From the NCBI RefSeq assembly GCF_040869045.1, contig NC_090321.1, positions 130,191,689-130,255,688 on the forward strand: a stretch of DNA of 64,000 nucleotides, given 5' to 3'. Position numbers and translations under genes: made by a program. The stretch comes from Eurosta solidaginis (taxonomy: Eukaryota > Arthropoda > Insecta > Diptera > Tephritidae). The notes under the pieces were generated by a model that made no database searches, had not been told where the DNA came from, and saw nothing but the letters and a program-made list of their open reading frames with translations. Of the stretch, positions 46,326 to 57,998 are shown piece by piece. The stretch's first letter is position 1, and the number at the start of each line of letters is the position of its first letter.

Positions 46326-46994
46326 TCGGAACCGGCCGGATCGGACGACTATAGCATATATCCTCCATACAACCGATTTTCCAGAAAAAGAGGATTTTTG
46401 TAATATCTTACTCAATTTAACAGATTGAAGCTTCAAACTTCACCATATACTTTCGTATATTGCACATATTCTTGCCTGAAAAAATTGATGAGATCGGTCG
46501 TATATATAGTATATATACCCCAGAACCGATTGTTCAGATAAGAAACTTTTCATAATTACTGCCCTATTTTAAGAGCTAGAGGTTTCAAATTTCAACGAAT
46601 GCTTACGTATATAGCATATATTGTTGTCTGAAAAAATTATACAGATCGGTGGTATTTATAGTATATATATATGGTATATATAAATATTTTCGCAATTTTA
46701 GCCCCATTTTACCAGCTAGAAACTTGAAATTTCACCGAATGCTTACGTATATGGCATATATTATTATCTGAAAAAATCATAGAGATCGGTTGTATATATA
46801 GTATATATCTCATACAACCGATTGTTCAGATAAGAAACTTTTCGCAATTTCTACCCCATTTTAACCGCTATAAGCTTCAAATTTCACCTATTGCTTACGT
46901 ATATAGTATATATTGTTGTGTCAAAAAATCATAGAGATCGGTGATATATATAATATATATATGATGGTATATATAGTATATATATATAATATAT
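46326..46994. repeat. satellite-bearing repeat family 2, left part
   Basis: About four units of a 152-bp tandem repeat. Shared blocks: CATACAACCGATTGTTCAGA, CCCCATTTTAACAGCTAGAA, GCTTACGTATATAGCATATA and TGAAAAAATCATAGAGATCG. It starts beside the broken BEL pol and is cut by the RTE insertion at 46995. Confidence 0.75.
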
Positions 46995-49415
46995 ACTTAC
47001 TTACTTACTTAATTGGCGCTTAACCGTCTAAACGGTTATGGCCGTCCAACAAGGCGCGCCAGTCGCTCCTTCGCTCCGCCAACCGGCGCCAATTGGTCAC
47101 ACCAAGGGAGTTTAAATCGTTTTCCACCTGGTCCTTCCAACGGAGTGGGGGCCGCCCTCTACCTCTACTTCCATAGGCGGGTTCCGATAGAAACACTTTC
47201 TTGGCCGGAGCATCATCTTTCATTCGCATAACATGGCCTAGCCAGTGCAGCCGCTGCGTTTTAATTCGCTGGACTATGTTGATGTCTGCGTATAGCTCGT
47301 ACAGCTCATCATTAAATCTTCTTCGGTACTCGCCATCGCCAACGCGTAGAGGTCCATAAATCTTTCGAAGAACTTTTCTCTCGAACACTCCCAAAGCCGC
47401 TTCATCTGCTGTTGTCATGGTCCATGCTTCTGCCCCATATAGCAGGACGGGTACGATAAGTGACTTGTAGAGTATGATTTTCGTTCGCCGAGAGAGGACT
47501 TTACTTTTCAATTGCCTACCTAGTCCAAAGTAGCATTTATTGGCAAGATTGATTCTTCGCTGGATTTCAGTGCTGATGTTGTTGCTAATGTTGATGCTGG
47601 TTCCCAAATAAACGAAGTCTTTTACTATTTCGAAATTATGGCTGCCAACAGTAGCGTGGTTGCCAAGGCGCATATGCGCTGACTCTTTGCTCGATGACAG
47701 CAGGTACTTCGTTTTGTCCTCATTCACCATCAAACCCATCTTTACCGCTTCTTTTTCCAGCTTGGAGTAAGCAGAACTAACAGCGCGGGTGTTTAGGCCG
47801 ATGATATCAATGTCATCAGCATATGCCAGTAATTGCACGCTTTTATAGTATATTGTTCCAGTGCGGTTAAGTTCTGCAGCTAGTATAATCTTCTCCAGCA
47901 TCAAATTAAAGAAATCGCACGATAGGGGGTCACCCTGTCTGAAACCTCGTTTAGTTTCGAACGGCTCGGAGAGGTCCTTCCCAATTCTGACTGAGCTGAT
48001 GGTGTTGCTCAACGTCATTTTGCACAGCCGTATAAGTTTTGCGGGGAAACCAAATTCAGACATAGCGGCATATAGGCAGCTCCTTTTCGTGCTGTCGAAG
48101 GCGGCTTTAAAGTCGACGAAGAGGTGATGTGTGTCGATTCTCTTTTCACGGGTTTTTTCCAAGATTTGGCGCATTGTGAAAATCTGGTCGATGGTAGATT
48201 TACCAGGTCTGAAGCCGCACTGATAAGGTCCAATCAGCCGGTTCACGGTTGGCTTCAATCTTTCGCACAATACACTTGAAAGGACCTTATATGCGATATT
48301 AAGAAGGCTGATTCCACGATAGTTGGTGCATTTTGCAGTATCCCCCTTCTTGTGGACTGGGCAAAGAACACTTAGATTCCAACCGTCGGGCATGCTTTCG
48401 TCCGCCCATATTTTGCTAAGAAGCTGCTGCATGCGCCTTACCAACTCCTCGCCGCCGAACTTGAATAGCTCCGCAGGCAATCCATCAGCGCCCATGGCCT
48501 TGTTGTTTTTCAATCTGGTTATTGCTATTCTAACTTCGTCATAATCGGGCGGGGGGACATATATTCCATCATCATCGATTGCGGGATCGGGTTCTTCATC
48601 TCTGCGCGGTGAATTGCTGCCTCCATTTAGGAGAGCAGAGAAGTGTTCCCTCCATAATCTAAGCACTCTCTGGACATCAGTTACAAGGTCGCCGTTTTCA
48701 TTCCTACAGGAGTTTGCCCCGGTCTTAAAACCTTCCGTCTGTCGCCGTATTTTTTGGTAGAATTTTCGGGCGTTATTCCTGGTGGCTAGCAGCTCAAGCT
48801 CCTCGCACTCACGCCTTTCTGCTTCTGCTTTTTTCTTCCTGAAAAGGCGTCTCGCTTCCCTTTTCAACTCACGATAGCGTTCACACACTCCTCTTGTCGC
48901 GCTCGCTTTTAACATAGCCCTGTAGGCAGCGTCTTTTCTTTCGGTTGCAACGCGGCATTTTTCATCATACCAGTTGTTTTTTCGTGGCCGCCGGTAACCA
49001 ATTTTTTCCTCGGCGGCAGTATGAAGTGCTTTGGAGATATGCTCCCACTGCTCCTGTATTCCTTCAGGATGAGTTGTGCCCTCAGAGAGCAGGTGTGAGA
49101 GTCGAGTTGCGAAATCATTGGCAGTCTGTTGTGATTGAAGCTTTTCGACGTCTAGCTTTCCTTGTGTTTTTTGTTCCTTGTTTTTAGCCGCGTTGAGGCG
49201 GGTGCGTATTTTGGCTGCAACGAGATAATGGTCCGAATCGATGTTAGGTCCTCGGATCGTTCGCACATCTAAAACACTGGAGGCATGCCGTCCGTCTATC
49301 ACAACGTGATCGATCTGATTGCGAGTATTTCGATCAGGAGACAGCCATGTAGCTTGATGTATCTTTTTATGCATGAACCTTGTGCTTGATATGACCATGT
49401 TTCGATATATAATCA
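46995..49415 (-). pseudogene. RTE-like retrotransposon, 5'-truncated, long open frame
   Basis: A frame of 798 codons (49416-47020) begins in the endonuclease: NMVISSTRFMHKKIHQATWL, RNTRNQIDHVVIDGRH and SDHYLVAAK. Then a linker and the reverse transcriptase follow (NYRGISLLNIAYKVLSSVL, GFRPGKSTIDQIF, VDFKAAFDSTKR, FRQGDPLSCDFFNLMLEKII, catalytic LLAYADDIDIIG) and the C-terminal domain ending DGHNRLDG. The tail on the plus strand is ACTT units at 46995-47010. The endonuclease N-terminus is missing, so it is not functional, but the frame is otherwise intact, marking a recent copy. Host-gene annotations sometimes label such frames as craniofacial development protein. Confidence 0.9.
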
Positions 49416-49473
49416 TATGTATTTAATTAGCGAGCTTTGCCCATATTGCTTTATACAATGGTTTTTGTAATTG

Positions 49474-49694
49474 ATATTAGAGAAGAATTGTAAGTTTACA
49501 AACGGCGATGGTTACTAGGACATGTTTCTGAATTTCACTTCTTCATCAGCTAGCTTTTCCGGAGCTGAGCGTTGAATGTTGGAGATTCGAGTTCAACGCT
49601 CAGCTCCCGAAAAGCTAGCTGATGAAGAAGTGAAATTCAGAAACATGTCCTAGTAACCATCGCCATTTGTAAACTTACAATTTTTCTCTAATAT
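49474..49694. repeat. 221-bp near-perfect inverted repeat (hairpin)
   Basis: Two arms of about 103 bp (49474-49576 and 49592-49694) are complementary with only a few mismatches around a 15-bp spacer. The arms contain GGTTACTAGGACATGTTTCT and CTTCATCAGCTAGCTTTT. It may be a foldback MITE; an RNA copy would be a very long hairpin. Confidence 0.85.
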
Positions 49695-50487
49695 GGTATA
49701 TATATATTTTTTTTTGCGATTTCGGCCCCATTTCATCATTTTTTCATTTTTCACCAAATGCTTACGTGAATAGCATATATTGATTTCTGAAAAAATCATT
49801 GAGATCGGTGGTATACATAGTATATGTCTCATACAACCGATTGTTCAGATAAGAAACTTTGCGCAATTTCTTCCCCATTTTAACAGCTAGAAGCTTCAAA
49901 TTTCACCAAATGCTTAAGTGTATAGTATATATTTTTATCTGAAAAAATCATTGAGATCAGTGGTATATATAGTATATATCTCATACAACCGATTGTTCAG
50001 ATAAGAAACTTTGCGCAATTTCTGCCCCATTTTAACAGCTAGAAGCTTCAAATTTCACCAAATGCTTACGTATATAGCATATATTTTTGTCTGAAAAAAT
50101 CATAGAGATCGGTGGTACATATATTATATACCTCATATAAACTGTATTTTTTTACCCCTTTTTCACGGCTAGAAGCTTCAAAATTCATAAAATTTCATCA
50201 AATAGTTTACGTCATATATTGTTGAAATACGTAGTTCGTAGTCATAGTTTTTACACGCAGACCACAAAAAACCTGAAACTTAGCATCCTCGCACAAAGTA
50301 CCTACCTATTTTTTATTTTATATTTATCTTAAAAATCGTTTAGGTATGTAGATCTGTTCACTATATATTTCTTATCTTATACATCCGATTATTCGGAGAT
50401 TACGAACGGGATAAGATTATTGTTCAGCCCCATTCATGAAAGGTATGAAGTCTTCGGCACAGCCGAAGACAGTTCCGTCCTTACTTG
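49695..50487. repeat. satellite-bearing repeat family 2, right part with 3' end
   Basis: Further 152-bp units (CATACAACCGA at about 49830 and 49982). Then a unique end contains a perfect 7-bp hairpin CTTCGGC-ACA-GCCGAAG (50452-50468) and the terminal motif GTCCTTACTTGAT. This ending resembles that of the Helentron-like family (hairpin, about 20 bp, TCCTTACTTGT), suggesting the same superfamily. Confidence 0.65.
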
Positions 50488-50600
50488 ATTTTTTTTTAAT
50501 TTTTCTATAACTGAAAAAATACTTATTATTTTTTGAAAAGAAGATAGACAATTTTTCAGATACCTGCCACAGCTACGTAGATAAATCTATTTCGAAGGTT
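50488..50600 (+). repeat. SINE-like scrap
   Basis: TTTTTCTATAACTGAAAAAA, AAGAAGATAGACAATTTTTC and CCTGCCACAGCTACGTAGAT match the copies at 59580-59690 and, inverted, 59900-60010. Only the middle and end of the unit are present. Confidence 0.5.
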
Positions 50601-50640
50601 CATAGGTGTATAAATAACTCACTAGCACTGTATTTAGAAA

Positions 50641-50923
50641 AAGGGCCACACGGGTTATATGAAATATATATATATATATATATGTATATTATTATTTGAT
50701 TTTACTTATAACTTCACAATTAATATATGTATAAAAATGAATTGAAAATATTAAATTTGCGCGAACGCGGGCGGGCGAGAAAAATAACTATTGCAGCTCG
50801 GGCGATGCGTAAAGGCGGGTAGTTTATGATAAACTGAAAATTGAGAGTCAGCGCGGTAGCAGACACAGCTGAGCTGCCATAATTGTGTTTGGACGCAATG
50901 GCCGGGTGTTGCCAGACTGGCTT
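50641..50923 (-). repeat. 285-bp repeat, copy 1, beside the BEL element
   Basis: A second copy is split around the LTRs at 57270-57381 and 59047-59235. On the minus strand it begins GTCTGGCAACACCCGGCC and ends near ATATTTCATATAACC with a TA-rich run. The two copies flank the BEL gag-pol region in direct orientation, so they might be its LTRs. However, no purine tract precedes copy 1 and the ends do not read TG...CA cleanly. Confidence 0.6.
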
Positions 50924-51233
50924 TGAATTGCCAGTTGGTGATGTTGGGCTTGTGCGCATCTTGGTCCGCTGTCCGTTGCGACGCGTATTGGTGACCTGTT
51001 GTCGAGCTCGGTGTAGGAGAGTGTGGTGGCCGAGTGAGCATTTGCGGCAGCTGGACGGGGAGTCACATGCCCCGGTGTTGTGCGACACTGCCAGACAGTT
51101 TATGCAGTACCGGTGGTTCCTCGCGCACTCATAGCGCTCCTCAGGCTTCATTGCGAGGAACGCCCGGCACTGCCTTAGCGCGTGTCGCTGCCCACATAGC
51201 CGGCATTTCTGGGTATCCGTAGATCTGCGGGTC
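50924..51233 (-). CDS. zinc-knuckle exon downstream of BEL pol
   Basis: Minus-strand text: CRLCGQRHALRQCRAFLAMK, then CINCLAVSHNTGACDS and CRKCSLGHHTLLHR, a triple knuckle array as in BEL gag proteins, with a basic tail (QQVTNTRRNGQRTK). It is open from 51233, where a pyrimidine-rich CTTTTCTTGTCTTTACAG reads as a 3' splice site. After about 50924 the frame runs into the 285-bp repeat. The BEL element upstream already has its own gag knuckles (55690-55394), so this is an extra copy, perhaps a spliced downstream frame or another gag relic. Confidence 0.5.
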
Positions 51234-51368
51234 CTGTAAAGACAAGAAAAGAAAAAATACGTATTTCTGAAAAAATGGGTTAGAAAAATACTTGGGGAGA
51301 GTAGCTTATATGTAGATTGCTAGGGGCATGAAGCAGAGGGTACCAGAGGTAGGGTTAGCACTGCTAGG

Positions 51369-52992
51369 CAGTTGGTATCATGCACAGTTTGGAAATATTT
51401 CGGGTTATTAGTCCGTTTTGGGTTTTGAGTCCAACAAGTCGAACATGGTTATCCGATCCAGGGTGTAAAGTGATTACCCGTCCCAAACGCCATTCGTTCG
51501 GGGTAGTAAATCATCCTTTACCACGACTAAATCTCCAACTTGAATATTGCGTTGAGGGCATTTCCATTTGTACCGCTTGTGCAACTCCTTGAGGTACTCG
51601 TTCTTCCATCGTGTGCTGAACTGGTGGTGGAGCGTTTTTAGTTTCTGCCATTTATTGACCAAGGTGAGATGCTCAGCAGTTGGCTCCGGTAGTGACAAGA
51701 GTGGCGTGACACGTTGGAAATGCCCTGGGGTTAGGACTAGGGGATCCATTGGATCTTCGGACATAGGGGAGAGCGGTCGGGAATTGAGGGCCGCCTCTAT
51801 GCGTACCAAGAGGGTGGTGAGCTCTTCAAAGGAAAACTTCTGGTTTCCTGCTACCTTCGTAAAGTGTATCTTGAAACTTTTCACGGCCGCTTCCCATAGA
51901 CCACCCATGTGTGGAGCGTATGGTGGGATGAATTTCCATGAGAATCCGTAGGTTGTATATTTCTCGGCGGCGTCTGTAGCGACTTCCTTGAGGAATGTTG
52001 TCAGAAAATATCTGATGGGGTAGGTCACGGCGGCCAGTGAATCGGGCAAAGGCTGCGTTGAAGGCATTTGTGGTGAGGTCAGAACACACTTCTAAATGAA
52101 CAGCCTTTGTGGAAAAACAACAAACGTAAGCTTTGCCATACGAAGCTCGGCGAAGGGGAGACGTTTTTACCATAAATTGTCCAGCAAAGTTGACCCCTGT
52201 TGTATGAAAGGGTAGGGAATATGTTGACCTCTCGGGTGAAAAAGCTGCCATTATCTGCGTTTTCATCTGCTGTTTGTAGATGGTGCAGGTTTTTCAGTGG
52301 AAGATGAGCTTTTTAACCTTTTGTTTCAAACGTGAAATGTAGTACGATTTTAATAATCGGGGATTGCTCATATTGCTTTTTTAAATGTATGAAAACATTT
52401 ATTTGAAGCAATTTTTTAATTTTATAATTTATTTAATAATTTGGGAAAAAATGTAGTACTGTTGCTGTAGCCTTCGGATCATCAGCTGTTTGTCGGCGTG
52501 CAGCAGGTTCGAATGGAGGAAGTCCAACAGAAGAGAACAAAATCGAGAGTTTTCGGGAATGATAATTGGGTGCCGCCCATTACAGCTATAGGTGGCATAT
52601 GCTAATCTTCCAGAAACTAGCATGATTCCTGAGTCATCTAACATGGGGTTTAATGTCAGAAGGGTGTTCTTTTTGGGTAAGGGTCCTGACGTTTGAAGCA
52701 GCTCCATCGTGTCTCCGTAATGATTCCGTTAAATTTGAATGATGATTTTGATTTTGGCATCATTCACTTCGGCGTGGGTGAGGTTGAGTGTGGCTGGAAC
52801 CGTCAGTTTCCTTGCTTTCTTGATAAACTGCAACATATAGGCCACGACTCTAAGCGCTCGAAAAAACGACGAAAACCGGTCGAGTATGCCTATATTTTCT
52901 TCCTGCAGGGTGTGGAATACTTCCACATATCGTTGTTCGGGGGCATTTGGGTGGAGATATATCCTTTGGCCACGAAGTTGATGGATTGACAA
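51369..52992 (-). pseudogene. BEL/Pao integrase
   Basis: This would join element DNA to the host genome. Minus-strand pieces: the N-terminal His/Cys zinc region around 52707-52429 (GRLAYATYSCNGRHPIIIPE), the catalytic core at 52266-51880 (TTGVNFAGQFMVK; FTGRRDLPHQIFSDN), and the C-terminal part (GLWEAAVKSFKIHFTKVAGN, KCPQRNIQVGDLVVVKDDLL). The first catalytic Asp, normally in TGVDFAG, is Asn here. Frame changes near 52060 and 51480 and stops make it dead. After the last break the text continues EWRLGRVITLHPGS to the stop at about 51369. Confidence 0.8.
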
Positions 52993-53356
52993 GCCAATTA
53001 GGTCCTTCCCATCATAATGGACATTGGACTAAATCCTGAGGCTTGCAGCATCGAATGTCCAAACCCGCGGGGTTATCCTTACTGGAAACGTGCCTCCAAG
53101 TGGCGATGTCGACGTTCTTAAGAATTTCGGATGTCCTGTTGGCGACATACGTTTTCCAGGTATGGGGTGGTTTTTCTAACCATGCATGTACGATGGCAGA
53201 ATCGCACCAGAGAGTGAGTTCATGTTGGGGTAGGTTCAGCTCACTTCGGAGCTATTTCACTAATTTGGAGAGTAAGACTGCTCCACAGAGTTCTAACCGT
53301 GGAAGACTCACGGTATGAAGGGGTGCTACTTTGCTTTTAGCAGCTAGCATGGGTTT

Positions 53357-54880
53357 TTACACGTAAATATACACAGGCACAAAATGCTTTTCAGGAAGCA
53401 TCTGAAAATACATGCAGCTGGATGAGTTTATCCGGGGAATACTGTACCCACCTAGGGATTTTAATTTCTCTGATGTGAGGTAAACTTTCGTATATTGAGG
53501 TCCATTTTTGGCGAGCCTGGGCTTCACGTCTTCGTCCCAATCCGTTCCTTCCATCCAGAGTTGTTGCAGCAACATTTTGGCAAGAATCATTATTGGCGAT
53601 AGCCATCCTGCGGGGTCAAAGAATTTCGCAACTGCTGATAAAATCTGCCTTTTCGTAGTCGTGTATTCTGCTGATGGTGGATCGTACGTATAGGTGAAGG
53701 TGTCGGTTAGCGCGTTCCACTGAATTCCAAGGGTTTTTGTGGAACTCGAATCGTAGAAGTTAAGAAAGTCGACGTCTAGCAAATCAGCGTCGGGAACGGG
53801 TTTTAAAATTTCAGGGTGATTTGCAGAATCTTTCTCAAAGGGAACCCTGCCGATTTTAAGTCTTCGATAGCTTGAGTCATGGAGTTCAAAGTGGACTGTA
53901 TATTATGACCGCCTGACAAAATATCGTCAACATATGTTCCATTCAATAAAATGTTTTAGCGAGCGGATATTCATCTTGATAGTCGTGGGCGAGTTGGTGT
54001 AGGGTTCTATCTGCCAAATATGGCGCACAATTTACACCAAAGGTAACTGTTTTTAGTCGAAAATCTTCTATCGGCAGAGTTGGGTGTTTTCGAAAAACGA
54101 TTCGATGAAAATCTTTATCTTCTTCCTGGATGAGTATTTGGCGATACATTTTCTCATTATCGCCCTTAAAAACAAACTTATAAAGTAGCCATTTAAGTAT
54201 GACGAGCATTAAGTCATTTTGTAGTATGGGGCCTGTATGGAGGACGTCGTTCAAAGAGTTGCCAGAGTGTGACATTTTTGATGCGTTGAAGACGACTCGC
54301 ACTTTTGTGGTTTTGCTTTCGGGTTTTATGACAGCATTATGGGGTAGATAAAGTGATAGATATTTGCCATCTCTAATATCTCTTGTTGGGAGGCGGGTTC
54401 CATGCGATACATGGTTAAATATTCATTAAGGACTTCAAAATATTTGTCTCTTAATTCGGGTTTTCTTTCGAGGGTGCGTTCGATGCTGTTGTACTGCTGT
54501 TGTGCTGCGGGTCGTGAATGACCGAGTGCCAGATTGGCTGGAAATTCCGATTTGAATGGTAGTTTGACTATATAGCGTCCATCTTCCTCACGAATTGTGG
54601 TTGTCCGGTAGAGTGCTTCGCAGTATTCATCATCTGCTGATAGTTGTTGGGTTTGGTGAACTTCTTCCTGTTCCCAAAATTGTCTCAAAAGTTGATTGAT
54701 GGGGTCATCGGTGCATTCCGTGACATGAGTGCTGAAGGTTGATACCTTTTCAGCAACAGGGCCGCTTAATATCCATCCGAATATTGTGTTTTGGGCAAGT
54801 AATGTTCCACTCACATTTCGTAGGAGCGCTTCGGTGAGGATTTGCGGGGTGATATCGCTGCCGATTACCACATCGATTTT
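53357..54880 (-). pseudogene. BEL/Pao reverse transcriptase and RNase H
   Basis: In order on the minus strand: linker GTLLAQNTIFGWILSGPVAE and RFWEQEEVHQTQQLSADDEY (54871-54326), RT start RVVFNASKMSHSGNSLNDVL, GDNEKMYRQILIQEEDKDF and VTFGVNCAPYLADRTL (54302-53943), catalytic NGTYVDDILSGG just after a frame break near 53930, then WLSPIMILAKMLLQQLWMEG and SIPRINSSS of the connection/RNase H region (53782-53357). At least three frame breaks. Motif order matches full-length BEL pol. Confidence 0.85.
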
Positions 54881-55390
54881 CGATGGTGTCGAATACTGTG
54901 GATCGGCTAACGGTCAATGGGACAGTTCTTCGAGATCGATGCCTGAAACTGTGGGCAGGAACTTCGTTAGTTTTGGCAAAATTATTGCTTGTGCGGCTAT
55001 CATTTGGGTTAAGTCTGCTGAACAGAATGTTATCTGGCAGACTTTATTGACATTTTTCACAACCGTTCCGCCCATTACAGATATCTGGTAGAGAGACTCT
55101 TTTGTGGGTAGACCAAGAAGCTTTTGTATACGGGATGATACAAAGGTTTTTTGTGGACCTCGGTCTATTAGGGCACGAATTTTATGAAATTCGCCAGCAT
55201 AGTAAACTGATACTACTGCTGTTGGTAGTAGGGTGGTTCCATGATTACTCGAAAAGAGTGTAGAAATCGGGTTTTTGTCCTGAGACTGTTGGGAGGAGGT
55301 GGCTCTTGCGGCGGCTTTCGATGTTGAGGCTCGCTCGTCGTCTGTTCTCCTACGGGTGCCGGCTTGGGCATTTTGAGCTCTGGGGTTTGG
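54880..55390 (-). pseudogene. BEL/Pao protease
   Basis: The active site reads KIRALIDRGPQKTFVSSRIQ near 55185-55125, followed by GLPTKESLYQISVMGG and, near the end, a conserved IDVVIGSDI stretch at 54885-54850. D-x-G active sites are usual in BEL proteases. It joins gag upstream and RT downstream. A stop is present near 54915. Confidence 0.7.
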
Positions 55391-55393
55391 TTG

Positions 55394-56531
55394 TTATTGT
55401 TGGGGTTTGGGCTGCAAATGCAGTAGTGAATGATGACGCTTTTGGCAATAAACGCACGTGAAACTTCTTTTACATTCTTTCTTGGGGTGTGACGTTGATA
55501 AACAGTTTTCGCAATAACTATTTTCTCTCACAAATTTGATTCGGTCTGATACCGATAAATTCCTAAACCTGACGCAAGATTTGACTGCGTGGTATTGGTT
55601 GCACAATCTACACGAAGCCGTTTTATTGAACTCGGTGTCATATGCATGGGTTTTATTATTATTGGGTTGGGTCGAGTTTTGATTCACCATTCGTGGTGTA
55701 AAACTCGAAAATTGGGGCTTCGCCTTGCCTGGTCTGTAGGTACTTTGATAAGCACAGATAAAAGAGGATCGGGTCCCAGTTCGTTGTCGGAATTCCTTGG
55801 GAGTTTAAAGTTGACATGCAATTGTTGATTGTTGTCTGCATCTTCTGGATTTGTTCTCCGTTTTCTGTGAATATTGTGGCAGGTTGAACAGCGTCTTTAG
55901 TTGATTGTCGACGAGTATCCTTTTATTTTCATACCTCGATCTAAGTGCTTCCCAGGCAAGCTCGAAATTATCATCGCTCAGTGGGTATTGTTTTACAATA
56001 AGTCCTGCCTGCCCTTTATTTTTCAGGCGTAGGTGGTATAATTTTTGAGCGGGTGATAATTTAGGGTGGTTTTTATAGACTGCCGTGAACATATCTCTGA
56101 AGGATGGCCAGTCTTCGTATCCATCATGGAAGACTTCGGTGTCACATGCTGGTACTTTGAGTCATTTATTGGGTCGGCGGGTATTTGTTGTTGGATGGCG
56201 CTAGCAGGGTTGAAAGTTTGTAAGGCTTCCATAATTTCAGATTTGCATGTTTGATAGGTTTCCATGCATTTAGCGAATTTTTGCTCAACCGAGCCGCTAA
56301 CCTCTGTGTAATTATCAGAGAAACTTACTTCTCGATGGGACGCTAGCACCTTTGGCCATATTTTATCTAGGCCTTCTAATTTGACCTTAAGCATACACTC
56401 TGATAAATCGGTAGCTTGGGAGGGTGACCATCTTGAGCAGTAAACCTCTACTTGGTTACCGTCATATATGAATTACTGCAGGCATTTATCTGCAGTGGTC
56501 AAATTTTGGGTTTCGTCCGACGATTTCGGCA
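55394..56531 (-). pseudogene. BEL/Pao gag
   Basis: It starts MPKSSDETQNLTTADKCLQ at 56531 and hits a TAA after 19 codons. It resumes with KVKLEGLDKIWPKVLASHRE, then FTAVYKNHPKLSPAQKLYHL and DDNFELAWEALRSRYENKRI (the conserved central gag domain of BEL elements), and ends with zinc knuckles CRLCNQYHAVKSCVRFRNLS, YCENCLSTSHPKKECKR and CVYCQKRHHSLLHLQ (55690-55394). At least three frame breaks. Order and content are those of a complete gag. Confidence 0.85.
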
Positions 56532-57269
56532 TTATAAATTAGTTTTGTTTATTAAAAGGGGAGCTTTTATTAAGCTGTGAAAATCGAAACCAGCCTAATG
56601 TACGCTTGGTTTTTAATACGGGCTTCTGAGTACAAGTATGTGGGTATAGGTATATGTAAATTGGTATTCACTGGGGTTTTTTTTTTTTTGTTTTGAGACC
56701 CGCCTAATGTATGCTGGGTTTTTTGTTATATGTACTTGTCTCAGCGCTTCTGAGTACAAGTAATATGGGTATATATGTATGTATATATAATATATATTAT
56801 TTATTTTACCGGTGCACCCAAGATAATTTGCATACAAATCTACAAGTATATGCACCCATAACACCCACACGCACTTGTATATCTTTTTTGCATAAGCCAA
56901 AAACCCACCCTCAACAAAGTAATTGCATGACCATATTTAACTACATAATAGAAGGAAGCAACAAAGAAGATCATCGGTCACATATTTGCATACATTTACT
57001 TTGTTTTGTTTTTTTTTTTCAAAGTTTTTAGTCTCTTTCTTCCTTCACTTCTTCAATTTTGTGATTTATAAATTTCTTTTTTTTCACTTTAATGTAATTT
57101 TCTTTGCCTTAATATTGTATTTTGTGAACATATGTACCTATGTACATATTTTGTAAAAATTTTCTTTGATGAATTCTTTTTTTTTGTGTAAAAATTTGTG
57201 TTTGTGTGTTTTAGCTTTTAATTTAATTTTTTCCTTTGACTTTTAATTTTTGTTCGCTGGTGAACTTTG
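56532..57269 (-). other. leader region upstream of BEL gag
   Basis: No gene. Contains two imperfect direct repeats (about 56594-56660 and 56701-56785) with CCTAATGTA, GGGTTTTT and GCTTCTGAGTACAAGTA. No convincing primer-binding site was found, so the 5' LTR border remains undefined. Confidence 0.45.
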
Positions 57270-57298
57270 GCCGTAAAAGGACCATGTATGGTTATATG

Positions 57299-57340
<42 letters not shown>

Positions 57341-57381
57341 ATTATTATTTGATTTCACTTATAACTTCACAATTAATATAT

Positions 57382-57998
57382 TGTTACGAATATTAGCAAA
57401 ACTAAGGGGTACTGCTATCTCTAAGCCGATGCTAAACAGTGACGCGAATTCACATCAATAGATCAATCATTATGTATCTACATAAACGAAACAATAATTG
57501 CGTCTACACATATGTACCATGTACGTATACGAGCAGCGGAGAGTCAATGCACAAACACATGTATATATCTGAGATACTCCTATAAGTATGCAATGAGAAA
57601 AACTATAAAATTGTGCAATTGTAGTTACAGCTGAGAAGTTTGAGAGCTGCTGGACTAGTAGATTCTGGAGGCGCCTAGAAGATGCGAAGGTTGAAATCAA
57701 AGAGTATAAAAGGCGACAATTGTAGAGGCGCTGGAATTCAGTTTGATTTGAGTTGTCAAGCAGTTTCGATTAAGACGGTATCTAGCGAGCAATAGCAGAA
57801 TTATTTTGAAAGTCAGTCTCATTTAAGCTATCAGTTTGGTTATTAAGCCAGCTAGTTGCAAAGTAAAAGTGTTATTGTGAAGTACTTTAATAAAGGCCAT
57901 TTTTCCATTATTCAATATTGGAGTTATTTATTCAACAGTTTAGCGATACGAACTTAGCAAAAAGGCAAATAAGAGGATTTGCAAGTAAATTCGTTAGA
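57382..57998 (+). repeat. gypsy-type LTR, left copy
   Basis: 617 bp starting TGTTACGAATATTAGC and ending AAATTCGTTAGA. TATAAAAG at 57705-57712 and AATAAAGG near 57890 are promoter and end signals. It is followed not by a primer site but by 30 bp of the same target sequence found after the right LTR, so on its own it looks like a solo LTR. Confidence 0.85.

Noticed and set aside
47020..49416. 798-codon frame as a host gene (craniofacial development protein-like)
   Set aside because: It contains endonuclease SDHYLV and reverse transcriptase YADD motifs, has an ACTT tail and further copies; it is an RTE element.
50641..50923. firm annotation as BEL LTRs
   Set aside because: No purine tract before it, no clear TG...CA ends and no matching target duplication.
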